In this document: one piece after another, positions 1 through 7,256 of the stretch | Position numbering within the stretch: the first letter of the stretch is position 1 | Layout: every line of letters begins with the position of its first letter | Source: Spirochaeta sp. | GTDB lineage: Bacteria > Spirochaetota > Spirochaetia > DSM-2461 | Reading direction: 5' to 3' | Length of the DNA: 10,474 nt | NCBI GenBank assembly: GCA_030592625.1 | Contig: JAUVIY010000070.1 | Coordinates: forward strand, 1 to 10,474 | Position numbers and translations under genes: made by a program | Notes under the pieces: generated by a model | Told to the model about the DNA's origin: nothing | Database searches by the model: none | The model's input: the letters and a program-made list of their open reading frames with translations, nothing else

Positions 1-2
1 GT

Positions 3-518
3 GGAGTCCTGGGGATCACCGAAAAGTTCATCGATCGCCGTGATGTGCATGCAGGTGTTGAAAGGGGAGACGAACGTTGTACCCTGGCCCAGGATCTGGA
101 AACCTACAGGATCCGCAAATACGTCGGTGCCTACTACGCTGCCGTCAGCCGTCTTGACGCCATCGTTTTCACCGCAGGTGTCGGTGAGATGAATCCCACA
201 TATCGATGGAAGTCCCTGAAGAGTCTCGAAGCCCTGGGCATCAAAATCGACGAAAAGAAAAATGCCGTTTCCCGGAGCCGGAACGCTGAAACCTGCATAT
301 CCACCGACGATTCCACGGTGAAAGTATTCGTCATTCCCACCGACGAGGAACTGGTGATGACCGAGGATGCCTACGCACTGATGAATGGCACCTATGACGT
401 CCATACATCGTTTACCTACTCCTTCCAGAACCCTGATTACCGAAACAAGGCTAGAGATGCAGCTCTTCCCGGTGATATCGCGAAGACTCCTGAACTTGAG
501 AGAATTCTGGCAAAATGA
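3..518 (+). CDS. ackA: Acetate kinase, C-terminal part (5' truncated by window edge)
   Basis: Acetate kinase (EC 2.7.2.1) interconverts acetate + ATP and acetyl phosphate + ADP in the cytoplasm, usually after phosphotransacetylase. The frame is open from base 3, so only about the last 171 residues are present. Visible family signatures are [14 protein letters not shown], the [13 protein letters not shown] helix, [12 protein letters not shown] with the conserved active-site Glu, the [14 protein letters not shown] segment, and [10 protein letters not shown] near the usual C terminus. Two oddities: the Asn that normally follows GE is Met (GEMNP rather than GENS), and about 50 residues follow PTDEEL where most acetate kinases have around 15. 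From memory, spirochaetal AckA proteins share a tail of this kind ([12 protein letters not shown]), which supports the taxon guess. The stop overlaps the pssA start as ATGA, suggesting translational coupling. Identification is secure; the start lies outside the window. Confidence 0.95.
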   Translation, partial: GVLGITEKFIDRRDVHAGVERGDERCTLAQDLETYRIRKYVGAYYAAVSRLDAIVFTAGVGEMNPTYRWKSLKSLEALGIKIDEKKNAVSRSRNAETCISTDDSTVKVFVIPTDEELVMTEDAYALMNGTYDVHTSFTYSFQNPDYRNKARDAALPGDIAKTPELERILAK

Positions 519-1285
519 AGGAACGGCGGCCGATCCGGATTTTCATCCCCAATTCGATAACCCTGATCAATCTGGCCATCGGTTGTCTTGCGACAATGGA
601 AGCCTGGAACGGTCGGTTCACACTTGCCGCAGTGTACATACTGATCTGTGCCGTTCTTGATTTCCTCGATGGTTACGCGGCCAGAATGCTCAAGGCCTAT
701 TCGGAAATCGGTAAGCAGCTCGACTCATTGGCCGATCTGGTAAGTTTTGGTGTCGCACCGGCGGCAATAGTCACCGGTCTGCTGAAAGCCGGAGCCGCTG
801 ACCAGGGTTGGGAAACCGGAGGATCGGCCGGAATCGTCTTGAGTCTGATACCATTGCTGATTCCGGTATTCTCCGCTGTCAGGCTGGCCCGATTCAACAC
901 GGAAATCCATACGGATTCGCATTTCCGTGGTATGCCTGTTCCTGCCGATGCAACCGCATTTGCCGCTCTGGCCCTGATATACGGTTTTCCCAGGTTCGCT
1001 GCCATTGATCGGCTGCTGCTTCATCCCTCTTTCATCATCGTCCTGGTATTGTTGAATTCCTGGCTCATGGTTGCACCACTATCCATGTTTTCATTCAAAC
1101 TCAAAAGCTATCGTCCTGGAGCCAATACCTGGCGGTATTTGTTCGCATTTCTTGCATTAAGTTTGGTGATATTCTTCGGCGGGATCGGCCTGTTCTCAAC
1201 ATTCGTCCTCTATGTCCTGGCATCCCTCGGTATGAACATCAGACTTCGGTACCAGAAAACTGAACAATCCCGGGCTCAGGAATAA
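515..1285 (+). CDS. pssA: CDP-diacylglycerol--serine O-phosphatidyltransferase
   Basis: Integral membrane enzyme (EC 2.7.8.8) making phosphatidylserine from CDP-diacylglycerol and L-serine, the first step to phosphatidylethanolamine. The 256-residue protein has the complete CDP-alcohol phosphatidyltransferase signature DG-x2-AR-x8-G-x3-D-x3-D: D52 G53, A56 R57, G66, D70, D74. The N terminus [16 protein letters not shown] is typical of the Bacillus-type PssA subfamily. Several hydrophobic segments follow (about 16-33, 36-52, 106-122, 140-156, 171-190, 206-235), as expected for a six-helix fold. The ATG overlaps the ackA stop (ATGA) and has no strong Shine-Dalgarno sequence of its own, so translation is probably coupled. 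The 3' end overlaps the convergent DJ-1 gene by 10 bp. A related CDP-alcohol phosphotransferase such as PgsA is less likely because of the N-terminal motif and the closely spaced C-terminal hydrophobic segments. Confidence 0.93.
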   Translation: MKERRPIRIFIPNSITLINLAIGCLATMEAWNGRFTLAAVYILICAVLDFLDGYAARMLKAYSEIGKQLDSLADLVSFGVAPAAIVTGLLKAGAADQGWETGGSAGIVLSLIPLLIPVFSAVRLARFNTEIHTDSHFRGMPVPADATAFAALALIYGFPRFAAIDRLLLHPSFIIVLVLLNSWLMVAPLSMFSFKLKSYRPGANTWRYLFAFLALSLVIFFGGIGLFSTFVLYVLASLGMNIRLRYQKTEQSRAQE

Positions 1286-1824
1286 TGCAGTACAGCTTCG
1301 GCGATTTTTTCAGCTGCCTCATCACCTGCAAGATAACGAATGAGTGCTAAAGAAAAATCACCCGCAGTTCCGGCTCCCCGACTGGTTATCAGATTCCCAT
1401 CGACAACAACACGTTCGTCAGAGAAATCTCCATCGGAAACATGTTCTTCGAATCCTGGATAGCATGTGTAGCTTCTCCCTTTCAGCAGGCCGAACGAACC
1501 GAGGGCCAATGCCGGTGCGGCACAGATTGAAGCAACAAGTCCACCGGTTCTCATGACTTCCCGACTGAGACGGGCAACAGGTTCCGAGGCAGCCAGATTT
1601 CTGGAACCGGGCATTCCCCCCGGCAGGACAATCCCGTCGGGAATCCCGTTCAAATCCGTAACAGCAATATCAGCAACTACACTGATACCCCTGGAACCGG
1701 TTGGCGTATCCGTACCGACACCTGCAAGAATGACTTCAATACCGGCCCGTCTGAGATAATCAGCGGGCGTTATGGCCTCCACTTCCTCAAAACCGTCTGC
1801 CAGGAAAATAACAACACGAACCAT
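1276..1824 (-). CDS. DJ-1/PfpI (YajL/ThiJ-like) family protein
   Basis: A 182-residue cytoplasmic protein of the DJ-1/PfpI superfamily, whose members include oxidative-stress and carbonyl-stress proteins (DJ-1, YajL). It begins MVRVVIFLADGFEEVEAITP; E16 aligns with DJ-1 E18. The nucleophile elbow is ASICAAPALAL with C101 matching DJ-1 C106. The LPGGMPGSRNLAAS loop and the late LITSRGAGTAGDFSLAL segment are also conserved. The human DJ-1 His126 position is not histidine here; the local sequence is TCYPGFEEH, a form I associate with bacterial DJ-1 subgroups. Length matches the DJ-1 group. The ATG is preceded by GGAGG at 6 nt spacing. It is transcribed alone, convergent with pssA (10 bp 3' overlap). 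Deglycase, chaperone or redox-sensor roles are all claimed for the family and cannot be separated from sequence. Confidence 0.92.
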   Translation of the reverse strand: MVRVVIFLADGFEEVEAITPADYLRRAGIEVILAGVGTDTPTGSRGISVVADIAVTDLNGIPDGIVLPGGMPGSRNLAASEPVARLSREVMRTGGLVASICAAPALALGSFGLLKGRSYTCYPGFEEHVSDGDFSDERVVVDGNLITSRGAGTAGDFSLALIRYLAGDEAAEKIAEAVLHYS

Positions 1825-1934
1825 AGTGTTCCTCCAATATCAACCGAACTTCTGATTCCCAAACGAACCGAGAGGAAAACAGCGATTTCGCAACCATCAG
1901 CGTACCGCAGGCAGAGCCGAGGAACGTTGCGACA

Positions 1935-1954
1935 AAAGCGAACTTGCGAGCAGT
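1935..1954 (+). repeat. 20-bp direct repeat, copy 1 (second copy 133 bp downstream)
   Basis: The 20-mer AAAGCGAACTTGCGAGCAGT occurs here and again, identically, at 2068-2087. The heptamer GAACTTG inside it recurs a third time at 1955-1961. The flanks of the two copies are not alignable beyond a few bases, so this is a short shared block and not a simple tandem duplication. Confidence 0.8.
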
Positions 1955-2067
1955 GAACTTGTTCATTCCCGAGCCGACGAAGGGCGCCGCGTCAGCGGGG
2001 GTGTGAAGGGAAAGATAAGTTTCCGTAGTACCGCGGTTTGCCGCTGAAGGGAGAACAGCGGGTTCGT

Positions 2068-2087
2068 AAAGCGAACTTGCGAGCAGT
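2068..2087 (+). repeat. 20-bp direct repeat, copy 2
   Basis: Exact second copy of the 20-mer at 1935-1954. Here it partly overlaps a small hairpin (GTTCG-TAAAG-CGAAC, 2063-2077). It is followed at once by two further perfect hairpins, so this copy sits inside a chain of three stem-loops between 2063 and 2124. Confidence 0.8.
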
Positions 2088-2107
2088 CGCCATCGGCGAC
2101 TCCGGAT

Positions 2108-2124
2108 CCAGGGCAGAGCCCTGG
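2108..2124 (+). repeat. Perfect stem-loop CCAGGGC-AGA-GCCCTGG
   Basis: A 7-bp perfect GC-rich stem with a 3-base loop, centred on GGCAGAGCC. The same 9-mer occurs near 1911-1919 in this gap and, inverted, near 4989-4997 in the helicase leader. No T-run follows, so it is not an intrinsic terminator. A dispersed repeat hairpin is the better reading. Confidence 0.6.
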
Positions 2125-2129
2125 GGTAT

Positions 2130-2158
2130 GTTACCTTTCATTCCAGATTAATTACAAT
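2130..2158 (+). promoter_or_regulatory. Weak candidate sigma70 promoter for pgeF
   Basis: TACAAT (2153-2158) matches the -10 consensus at five of six positions and lies about 27 nt before the proposed TTG start. The -35 at 17 bp spacing, GTTACC, is poor. It is the best plus-strand candidate in the AT-rich end of the gap, but tentative. Confidence 0.25.
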
Positions 2159-2184
2159 GATGCATATCTGGCAAGGAGTTGTAT

Positions 2185-2985
2185 TTGAGTATTGATGGAA
2201 TGATCCGTACCGTTGATAACGGCATTACAATATACAGCTGGCGGGTATTCGAGCCTTGGAAGGACAGAATTAAAGTCGGAATAACCGGCAGAAACGGTGG
2301 ATTCAGCGCCCCACCCCTGCATAGCCTCAATCTGGGGCATCTTGTTGATGACGAGCCTTCGTCATTGGAACGAAACCGTGCCGTAGTAGCCGCGACCCTT
2401 GGAGTTCCGGAAGCCCCATGGGCTGTTGCAAACCAGGTTCACGGTACCCGGATCGGTTTGGTGAACCACAAACCCGATGCCCCCTTCGACTCCTGCGATG
2501 TCCTTTATGTCTCAGAAAAAGGCGTCATTGCTGCAATTTTATTGGCCGATTGTCTTCCGGTAGTCATCTACGATCCTCACAGGCACCGGGGTATCATCTG
2601 TCATGCCGGTTGGAGGGGAACAGCCGCGGGAATAGCTGAGGTAGCAGTGAAGTATCTTGTTAATGACGGCAGCCGTATTGAGAATCTCTTTGCAGCCACA
2701 GGACCGGGGATTGGTTCCTGCTGTTATCCAGTGGAAAAAGAAGTAGCCCTTACATTACGAGACAGCTTTGATTATCAGGAGAATGTAATCCTCAATGACG
2801 GTAAGGACGGATATAGACTGAATCTTGAAGAAGCCAATCTGGTTCGTTTGAGAGCCTCCGGCCTGAGGGAGGAGAACCTCGGAGGGGCAGGTTTCTGTAC
2901 CGCCTGCCGTCAGGATGAGTTTTTCTCATACAGAAAAGAAAGAGGACTCACCGGACGCCATGCGGCACTGATGGTCCTCTTCTGA
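2185..2985 (+). CDS. pgeF: Peptidoglycan editing factor PgeF / YfiH-type multicopper-like purine nucleoside enzyme
   Basis: Member of the YfiH/DUF152 (laccase-domain) family. Characterised members act on purine nucleosides (adenosine phosphorylase/deaminase) or prevent L-Ser misincorporation into peptidoglycan (PgeF). All three conserved metal-site motifs are present: QVHG (H86), LADCLPV (C123) and CHAGWRGT (H140), numbered from the TTG start. GPGIGSCCYPV and the terminal FCTACRQDEFFSYR-x-GRHAAL box are also there. The length of 266 residues is normal. An upstream in-frame TTG at 2179 touches the Shine-Dalgarno AAGGAG (2173-2178) and cannot be used, while the TTG at 2185 has ideal 6 nt spacing. 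The ATG at 2200 is 21 nt from it and is an alternative only if another signal exists. The 3' end faces the helicase 3' end 16 bp away, with no clear terminator between them. Confidence 0.93.
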   Translation: MSIDGMIRTVDNGITIYSWRVFEPWKDRIKVGITGRNGGFSAPPLHSLNLGHLVDDEPSSLERNRAVVAATLGVPEAPWAVANQVHGTRIGLVNHKPDAPFDSCDVLYVSEKGVIAAILLADCLPVVIYDPHRHRGIICHAGWRGTAAGIAEVAVKYLVNDGSRIENLFAATGPGIGSCCYPVEKEVALTLRDSFDYQENVILNDGKDGYRLNLEEANLVRLRASGLREENLGGAGFCTACRQDEFFSYRKERGLTGRHAALMVLF

Positions 2986-3001
2986 TTCCCTTTCCTTGAG
3001 G

Positions 3002-4864
3002 CTATTTACCGAATAGTCGACCGAACAGACCTTTCTTTTTCTTTTGGGGATTATGACCCGAGTCATTGCCGGTTTGTGGTTTGGGATGGGGTTTATCCTC
3101 CCGACCATCATGCCGGGAATCGTTTTTCGACTGGTTATTCCTGCCCTGTTCTGATTTGTCGGTGGATTTTCTTCGCTTTTTCCTGCCACCGCCGGAACTT
3201 CCAGCGGATCCGTTCAACTGGAAATCCTCACCATATTTCTTACGATAGTACGCCAGCCTTTCATCAATGCTATTGTTCGAGTTTACTCTTTCATTATCAG
3301 AAGCCTTGGTCGGTTTGCGGTCTTTTGTCCCCTTATTCCTGTGTGCCGGTGAACGATATTTGTTATCTTCATTCATAGACTTGTCCGAACGGGAACGATC
3401 GGAGCGGACATCAGCCCGCCTCTTTTCTTTCCTACCTTCATTTTTATCACTGATATCGTCCATGCTGCCACCGGCGACGCGAGAGACGACCGATTGAATT
3501 TTGGCAGCCCTGGGATCCAGAGGCTTTTTACCATTGGAAGGACCTTTCCCACTCCCGGGACCACGGGATCGCTGAGCGTCACCTTCGGGTCGGTCGTCCC
3601 TGGGCTTGCGGTTGTCACTGGGCCTGCGCTCATCTCTGCCTCCTCGTCCACGTGGTCCACCGTCACGACCACCACCAAGCTCACGATATCGGTCCTGAGG
3701 CGGAAATCTCATCCCCGCACTCTTGTCATCCACCATGAAATTCTCTTCGGCCCAGCTGACAGGGATTTTCTGTCCCAGCAGCTTCTCAATGGGGCCAAGG
3801 CCGTAGACAAATTCTTCACAGGCCATGGTAACCGTTCTGCCTTCCCGGCCGCCACGTGCTGTCCGACCGATCCGATGGACATAACTCTCGGCCTCGAGTG
3901 GTACATCATAATTGATTACCATATCAAGCTCGTTGATGTGCAATCCTCGGGCCGCAACATCTGTAGCAACAAGATACTTGTGATGGCCTTTCTTCACCTC
4001 ATCGACAATTCTCAGACGCTTGGACTGGGGAAGGTCGCCCATGAGGAAAACAACCGCATAACCGTTTACCTCAAGGCGTTTGGCCACTTCCCAGGCATTG
4101 TGCCGGGTGTTGGTGAAGATGACCGCATTCTCTGGATTGTCTCGCTTGAGGATGCCCAGAAGCAGCTTCATTTTCTCGTCTTTACCGACATGATAAAGTT
4201 TTTGTGTGACGGTATCGACAGTAACCTTTTCGGGTTCGATGATAACTTCACCTGGATCGTTCAGATATTCCCAGGCCAGATTGCCGACTCTTGCGTTCAG
4301 AGTGGCACTGAAAAGCAGCGTAAGTCTTTCGTTGTATGGCTTCATGCTTTTCAGAATTTTTCTTAAATCCGGAAGAAACCCCATGTCGAAGAGACGATCG
4401 GCCTCGTCGATCACCAGAAATCCGAATCCCTTCATATTGATTTTGCGCTGTTTACTGAAGTCGATAAGACGCCCCGGGGTTCCGATCAGGATGTCGACGC
4501 CATTTTCAAGCATTTTTTCCTGAGCACCGTAGCCCACCCCGCCGTAAACCGAGCCGATGTTGAAATCCAGATACTTGGCAAGCATCTTTCCTTCTCTCTC
4601 GATCTGAACCGCCAATTCTCTCGTTGGAACTACGACAAGGGCTTTCTGATCCTTATATTTCTCTTCCTCCAGCAGCAGCTGGAAAATTCCGAGGAGAAAT
4701 GCCGCAGTCTTGCCGGTTCCGGTTTGAGACTGGGCATATACATCGCGATGATCTTTGATGAGAAGCTGAAAACATTGTGCCTGAACGGGCCTGGGCGTTT
4801 CAAAGCCGGCCTCATCGATTCCTTTCTGGATTCTTTCTTCGAATCCGAATTCTTCAAATGTCAT
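3002..4864 (-). CDS. DEAD-box ATP-dependent RNA helicase with long basic disordered tail
   Basis: A 620-residue cytoplasmic RNA helicase of the RhlB/RhlE/DeaD class. Core motifs in order (numbered from the chosen start): Q motif GFETPRPVQAQ (~21-30), motif I AQSQTGTGKT (44-53), Ia PTRELA (~80), GG, Ib TPGR, II DEAD (153-156), III SAT (186-188), V ATDVAARGL, VI HRIGRTARGG (~330-339, Ala-Arg in place of the common Gly-Arg). The core ends near residue 373. The remainder is low-complexity: an RGG-like GGGRDGGPRGRGGRDERR (397-414), many Lys/Arg/Ser/Asn residues, one island SIDERLAYYRKKYGEDF (532-548), and a terminal KKKKGLFGRLFGK. The ATG at 4864 is chosen because MTFEEFGFEERI is the normal family N terminus. 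An in-frame ATG at 4915 would add 17 residues, and an AAGGA lies 13 nt before 4864. Monocistronic, with a long predicted leader. The exact paralogue cannot be named. Confidence 0.93.
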   Translation of the reverse strand: MTFEEFGFEERIQKGIDEAGFETPRPVQAQCFQLLIKDHRDVYAQSQTGTGKTAAFLLGIFQLLLEEEKYKDQKALVVVPTRELAVQIEREGKMLAKYLDFNIGSVYGGVGYGAQEKMLENGVDILIGTPGRLIDFSKQRKINMKGFGFLVIDEADRLFDMGFLPDLRKILKSMKPYNERLTLLFSATLNARVGNLAWEYLNDPGEVIIEPEKVTVDTVTQKLYHVGKDEKMKLLLGILKRDNPENAVIFTNTRHNAWEVAKRLEVNGYAVVFLMGDLPQSKRLRIVDEVKKGHHKYLVATDVAARGLHINELDMVINYDVPLEAESYVHRIGRTARGGREGRTVTMACEEFVYGLGPIEKLLGQKIPVSWAEENFMVDDKSAGMRFPPQDRYRELGGGRDGGPRGRGGRDERRPSDNRKPRDDRPEGDAQRSRGPGSGKGPSNGKKPLDPRAAKIQSVVSRVAGGSMDDISDKNEGRKEKRRADVRSDRSRSDKSMNEDNKYRSPAHRNKGTKDRKPTKASDNERVNSNNSIDERLAYYRKKYGEDFQLNGSAGSSGGGRKKRRKSTDKSEQGRNNQSKNDSRHDGREDKPHPKPQTGNDSGHNPQKKKKGLFGRLFGK

Positions 4865-5153
4865 GTTGTAAAAACAGTCCTTGATAGTAGAGGCAAGTCG
4901 CAAAAGTACTTGCATCAGTAGTCTTCTTTGTGCTTTCCGAGCTTTTCTTTATCCTACGAATCGGACGCGAATATGAGGCTTTTCAAATAGGCTCTGCCGC
5001 AAGTTACACCAGCTGCTCTGCCATACTGACCCAGATCTCTTTCCCGAATAATGCGTTTGTATGATTCAACACGTTGATAATGCCGCCGAATTTTACTATT
5101 CAGGTTTTCCGCGCGGACCTAATTTATCTCTTTCTGGCCCGATAGTTCACTGT
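4865..5153 (-). promoter_or_regulatory. Predicted long 5' leader of the helicase mRNA
   Basis: If transcription starts about 7 nt downstream of the -10 box at 5160-5165, the untranslated leader is about 290 nt. No convincing gene lies in it. It contains a possible six-codon upstream ORF (MAEQLV, about 5008-5028) without a good ribosome site, the motif GGCAGAGCC near 4989-4997, and a short stem with a GCGC loop near 5102-5120. Long leaders used for cold response or autoregulation are known for DEAD-box genes such as E. coli deaD/csdA. Such a role is inference here. Confidence 0.4.
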
Positions 5154-5159
5154 AAATTT

Positions 5160-5188
5160 ATTATATACTTTAGCTTAACTAATGTCGA
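5160..5188 (-). promoter_or_regulatory. Near-consensus sigma70 promoter driving the helicase
   Basis: Read on the minus strand: TCGACA (5/6 match to -35), 17 bp spacer, TATAAT (6/6 match to -10). This is the best promoter match I found in the window. It points toward the helicase and lies in the AT-rich divergent gap shared with the membrane-protein gene that starts at 5228. The latter gene's own promoter is not clear: TATACT at 5164-5169 overlaps this -10, but no good -35 accompanies it. Confidence 0.65.
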
Positions 5189-5227
5189 TAGAATGGACAT
5201 AGCACCCTATCTTCAAAAGGATTTTTT

Positions 5228-7222
5228 GTGCACCGCAGGGCTACAGCCATATTCCTTTTCATCTTGACTTCACCGTTATGGGCCTCTCCATGGACTTTTG
5301 CTCCTGCTACGGCATCCGCAAATCCCGATAACACTGTTGTGCTGAATTTTCAGAGTCTTGAAGGTTACTCCGATCTCGAAGGTCTGATTATCGACAACGA
5401 AGGCTGGTTCTGGCTTAAAATGCGAATTCCAGTTGATTCGGGAGATGACTCATTGTTGCTTGACGGTACATCTCTCGGATGGACTGTCTGGTTGAACGAA
5501 GAAAAACTGGTGGAATCCGGTTCCGGACCACCATGGTGGTATCCGTCGTCTCCCATACCGTATCTTATCTCTTTTCCGGCGGAGACTTCAGGTACCGTTA
5601 TCGTCCTCATGAAGGCTTACTTGCGCCGGGGATATGCTGCTTTGCCGGGTCCCATGGAAATCGGGAGCAGAGACCGTCTCTGGCGTCGTCAGGTTATCAT
5701 CACCATAGAACAGCTTGGTCTGCCGGCACTTTCGGTACTGCTGGGAATTATACTCTTCATCGGCGGACTTGCCGGCTATTTCAATCGTAAGCAGCCCTCC
5801 GACGGGGTTCTGGCCTTGTTCGGCTTCTTTATTACCATCACATTTCTCGAACCGGTACTGGTATCCATACCAGGCCTTCCTCCCCTTGTGCCCTGGATTA
5901 TACCGGCGGTTGCGGTTCGAGCAGCTCTGCCGTTAGCTTTGAGTTTCTGGAGGAAATCAGTATCCTCCGCAGGTGGGCGAGATCATACACTAATCACCGT
6001 TATTGATCTTTTGCTTGCAATTGGACTCTCCTTATGGCTGATTTATCCATTAATCGGCTATCCGTTCATACCGGAACGTTTTTATTACTTTTTCAACTTC
6101 GATCCACTACCCTGGTACATTCTGATTTGCTTCGGTACCGCATTCGCCCTCTGGCTTTATCACACCATTGCGGGGCACCCCGGCAGGATCGGTTCATTGT
6201 TAATATTTATAGCTGCTGCAGCTCCGCCGGTATCCTTGTATTTCTCCGGCAGCCCGATAATCCAAATGCATTCGGTATTCATTTCCATGGGACTTCCGGC
6301 CTCTCTTCTTGTAGCCCTGCCAGTCATCATGAGCCGCGGACGTAAAATTAATGTGATTCCGGAGGGGCAACTGGAAGGGCCTGAGAGAATAGATAATCTT
6401 GAAGAACTGGAAGAGCTTGAGGAACTGGATGAAACAGTGCAGCATTCTGTGTCAATCCATGATGATAAGAAACCTGTCGGGAATGAGGAACTGCTGGCGA
6501 GAAGCATTCGATCTTCCCTTTTCCCCGAGTCTATACCTTGGGATCCGGAATGGGATCTGGCCTCAGCCAGGCAAGGTGCATCCCATCCTGCAACAGGGTT
6601 CCATGACATTTATTTCTCAGAAGGACGGCGCCTGATCGGTTTTTCATTCATGGATACCGGCGCAGATAACCTGGAATCTCTGGTATTCTCTCATCTGGTT
6701 CGCAGTGAGCTTACCCGCTGTTTTGAGCCTGGAATAACCCTGCCGAGAATCGTGAGAACCGTCCACAGAAAGGCGGTTTCCGCCGCCGGGGCCGCAGAAA
6801 AGACCATGATTGGTGTCATAGGACGGCTTCGGGGCGACAAACTGGTATTCCTGCCACTCTCCCTACCGCCTTTGCTGCTGAAACGACAATCAACCGAAAT
6901 AGTGATATCCCTTCTGCCGGCCGAAGGAAGGGCGTCAAATCCTCCACTGGGCAGCCGTCAATTTGGCACTCAGGGGCTGCGGACCCTGAATATATCCATG
7001 TCGTGCGGTGATACTGTCGTCGCTTATACGCCTTCGATCCTCAATCTGAAATCTCCGGGTGGAGGCTCACTGGGATTGGGAAGGTTTGCCACAGCTCTTA
7101 AAGCCTCAACGGGAAAGAAAGCTGATGAAATCGTTGCTGAAATCATCGGGGAATTAAAGGATTTCTCGGGAAGCGATGTCATACCTGTACCCCTTCAGAT
7201 CCTGGTAATCAAACGCCGCTGA
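5228..7222 (+). CDS. 7TM receptor-like membrane protein with degenerate SpoIIE/PP2C-type cytoplasmic domain
   Basis: 664 residues. The GTG start has AAGGA at 6 nt. A signal peptide (hydrophobic 7-20, LWAS) is followed by an extracytoplasmic beta-rich domain (about 35-150; WFWLKMRIP, WTVWLNEEKLVESG) resembling the jelly-roll sensor of 7TMR-DISM receptors. Seven hydrophobic segments follow (about 163-184, 194-214, 219-240, 255-277, 293-312, 322-340, 348-368). A Glu/Leu linker LEELEELEELDE (391-402) comes next, then a C-terminal domain (about 420-664) tracking the SpoIIE/RsbU PP2C-like fold: IRSSLFPESIP, a TMIGVIGRLRGDKLVFLPLS hairpin, PPLLLKR, NPPLGSRQFG, CGDTVVAYTPS, and a terminal ILVIKRR strand. 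Metal-site motifs appear lost: GGDFYD is TGFHDIY (456-462), GDVxGHG is FMDTGADN (474-481), TDG is TPS (601-603), and the final DD is SD (649-650). It is probably a sensor with a non-catalytic phosphatase-like output. No anti-sigma or antagonist gene is adjacent. Function unknown. Confidence 0.8.
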   Translation: MHRRATAIFLFILTSPLWASPWTFAPATASANPDNTVVLNFQSLEGYSDLEGLIIDNEGWFWLKMRIPVDSGDDSLLLDGTSLGWTVWLNEEKLVESGSGPPWWYPSSPIPYLISFPAETSGTVIVLMKAYLRRGYAALPGPMEIGSRDRLWRRQVIITIEQLGLPALSVLLGIILFIGGLAGYFNRKQPSDGVLALFGFFITITFLEPVLVSIPGLPPLVPWIIPAVAVRAALPLALSFWRKSVSSAGGRDHTLITVIDLLLAIGLSLWLIYPLIGYPFIPERFYYFFNFDPLPWYILICFGTAFALWLYHTIAGHPGRIGSLLIFIAAAAPPVSLYFSGSPIIQMHSVFISMGLPASLLVALPVIMSRGRKINVIPEGQLEGPERIDNLEELEELEELDETVQHSVSIHDDKKPVGNEELLARSIRSSLFPESIPWDPEWDLASARQGASHPATGFHDIYFSEGRRLIGFSFMDTGADNLESLVFSHLVRSELTRCFEPGITLPRIVRTVHRKAVSAAGAAEKTMIGVIGRLRGDKLVFLPLSLPPLLLKRQSTEIVISLLPAEGRASNPPLGSRQFGTQGLRTLNISMSCGDTVVAYTPSILNLKSPGGGSLGLGRFATALKASTGKKADEIVAEIIGELKDFSGSDVIPVPLQILVIKRR

Positions 7223-7256
7223 AAACTAAAGCAAAGTTAACGCCGGCGATCCTTTT

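Larger units (their letters stand above)
1825..2184. other. Gene-free intergenic stretch rich in short repeats and hairpins
   Basis: No plausible coding sequence is seen on either strand between the divergent DJ-1 gene and pgeF. The stretch instead holds two copies of a 20-bp repeat, small perfect hairpins (2033-2044 GCGG-TTTG-CCGC; 2063-2077 GTTCG-TAAAG-CGAAC; 2086-2100 GTCGCC-ATC-GGCGAC; 2108-2124), the recurring motif GGCAGAGCC, and the GAAC-TT-GTTC palindrome at 1955-1964. Base composition is higher in GC than the flanking promoter-like AT-rich end near 2140-2170. It must also carry the divergent regulatory signals of both genes. It resembles degenerate dispersed intergenic repeats rather than a known RNA family. 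Confidence 0.6.

Noticed and set aside
1850..2130. CRISPR array
   Set aside because: Only two copies of a 20-mer, 133 bp apart, without regular spacers and with no cas genes nearby.
2986..3001. Terminator between pgeF and the helicase 3' ends
   Set aside because: Only 16 bp, with no inverted repeat.
3494..4366. 290-codon plus-strand open frame
   Set aside because: Lies entirely antisense to the DEAD-box core, whose motifs are unmistakable; the frame has no family character.
4980..5050. tRNA-like string on the minus strand (AGTATGGCAGAGCA resembles a tRNA D-arm)
   Set aside because: No matching anticodon stem, no U33-type loop and no pairing acceptor or T-arm at the right distances; the resemblance comes from the GGCAGAGC motif.
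6160..6609. Minus-strand frame with a long serine run
   Set aside because: The serine run is the reverse reading of the Glu/Leu linker codons of the 7TM protein.
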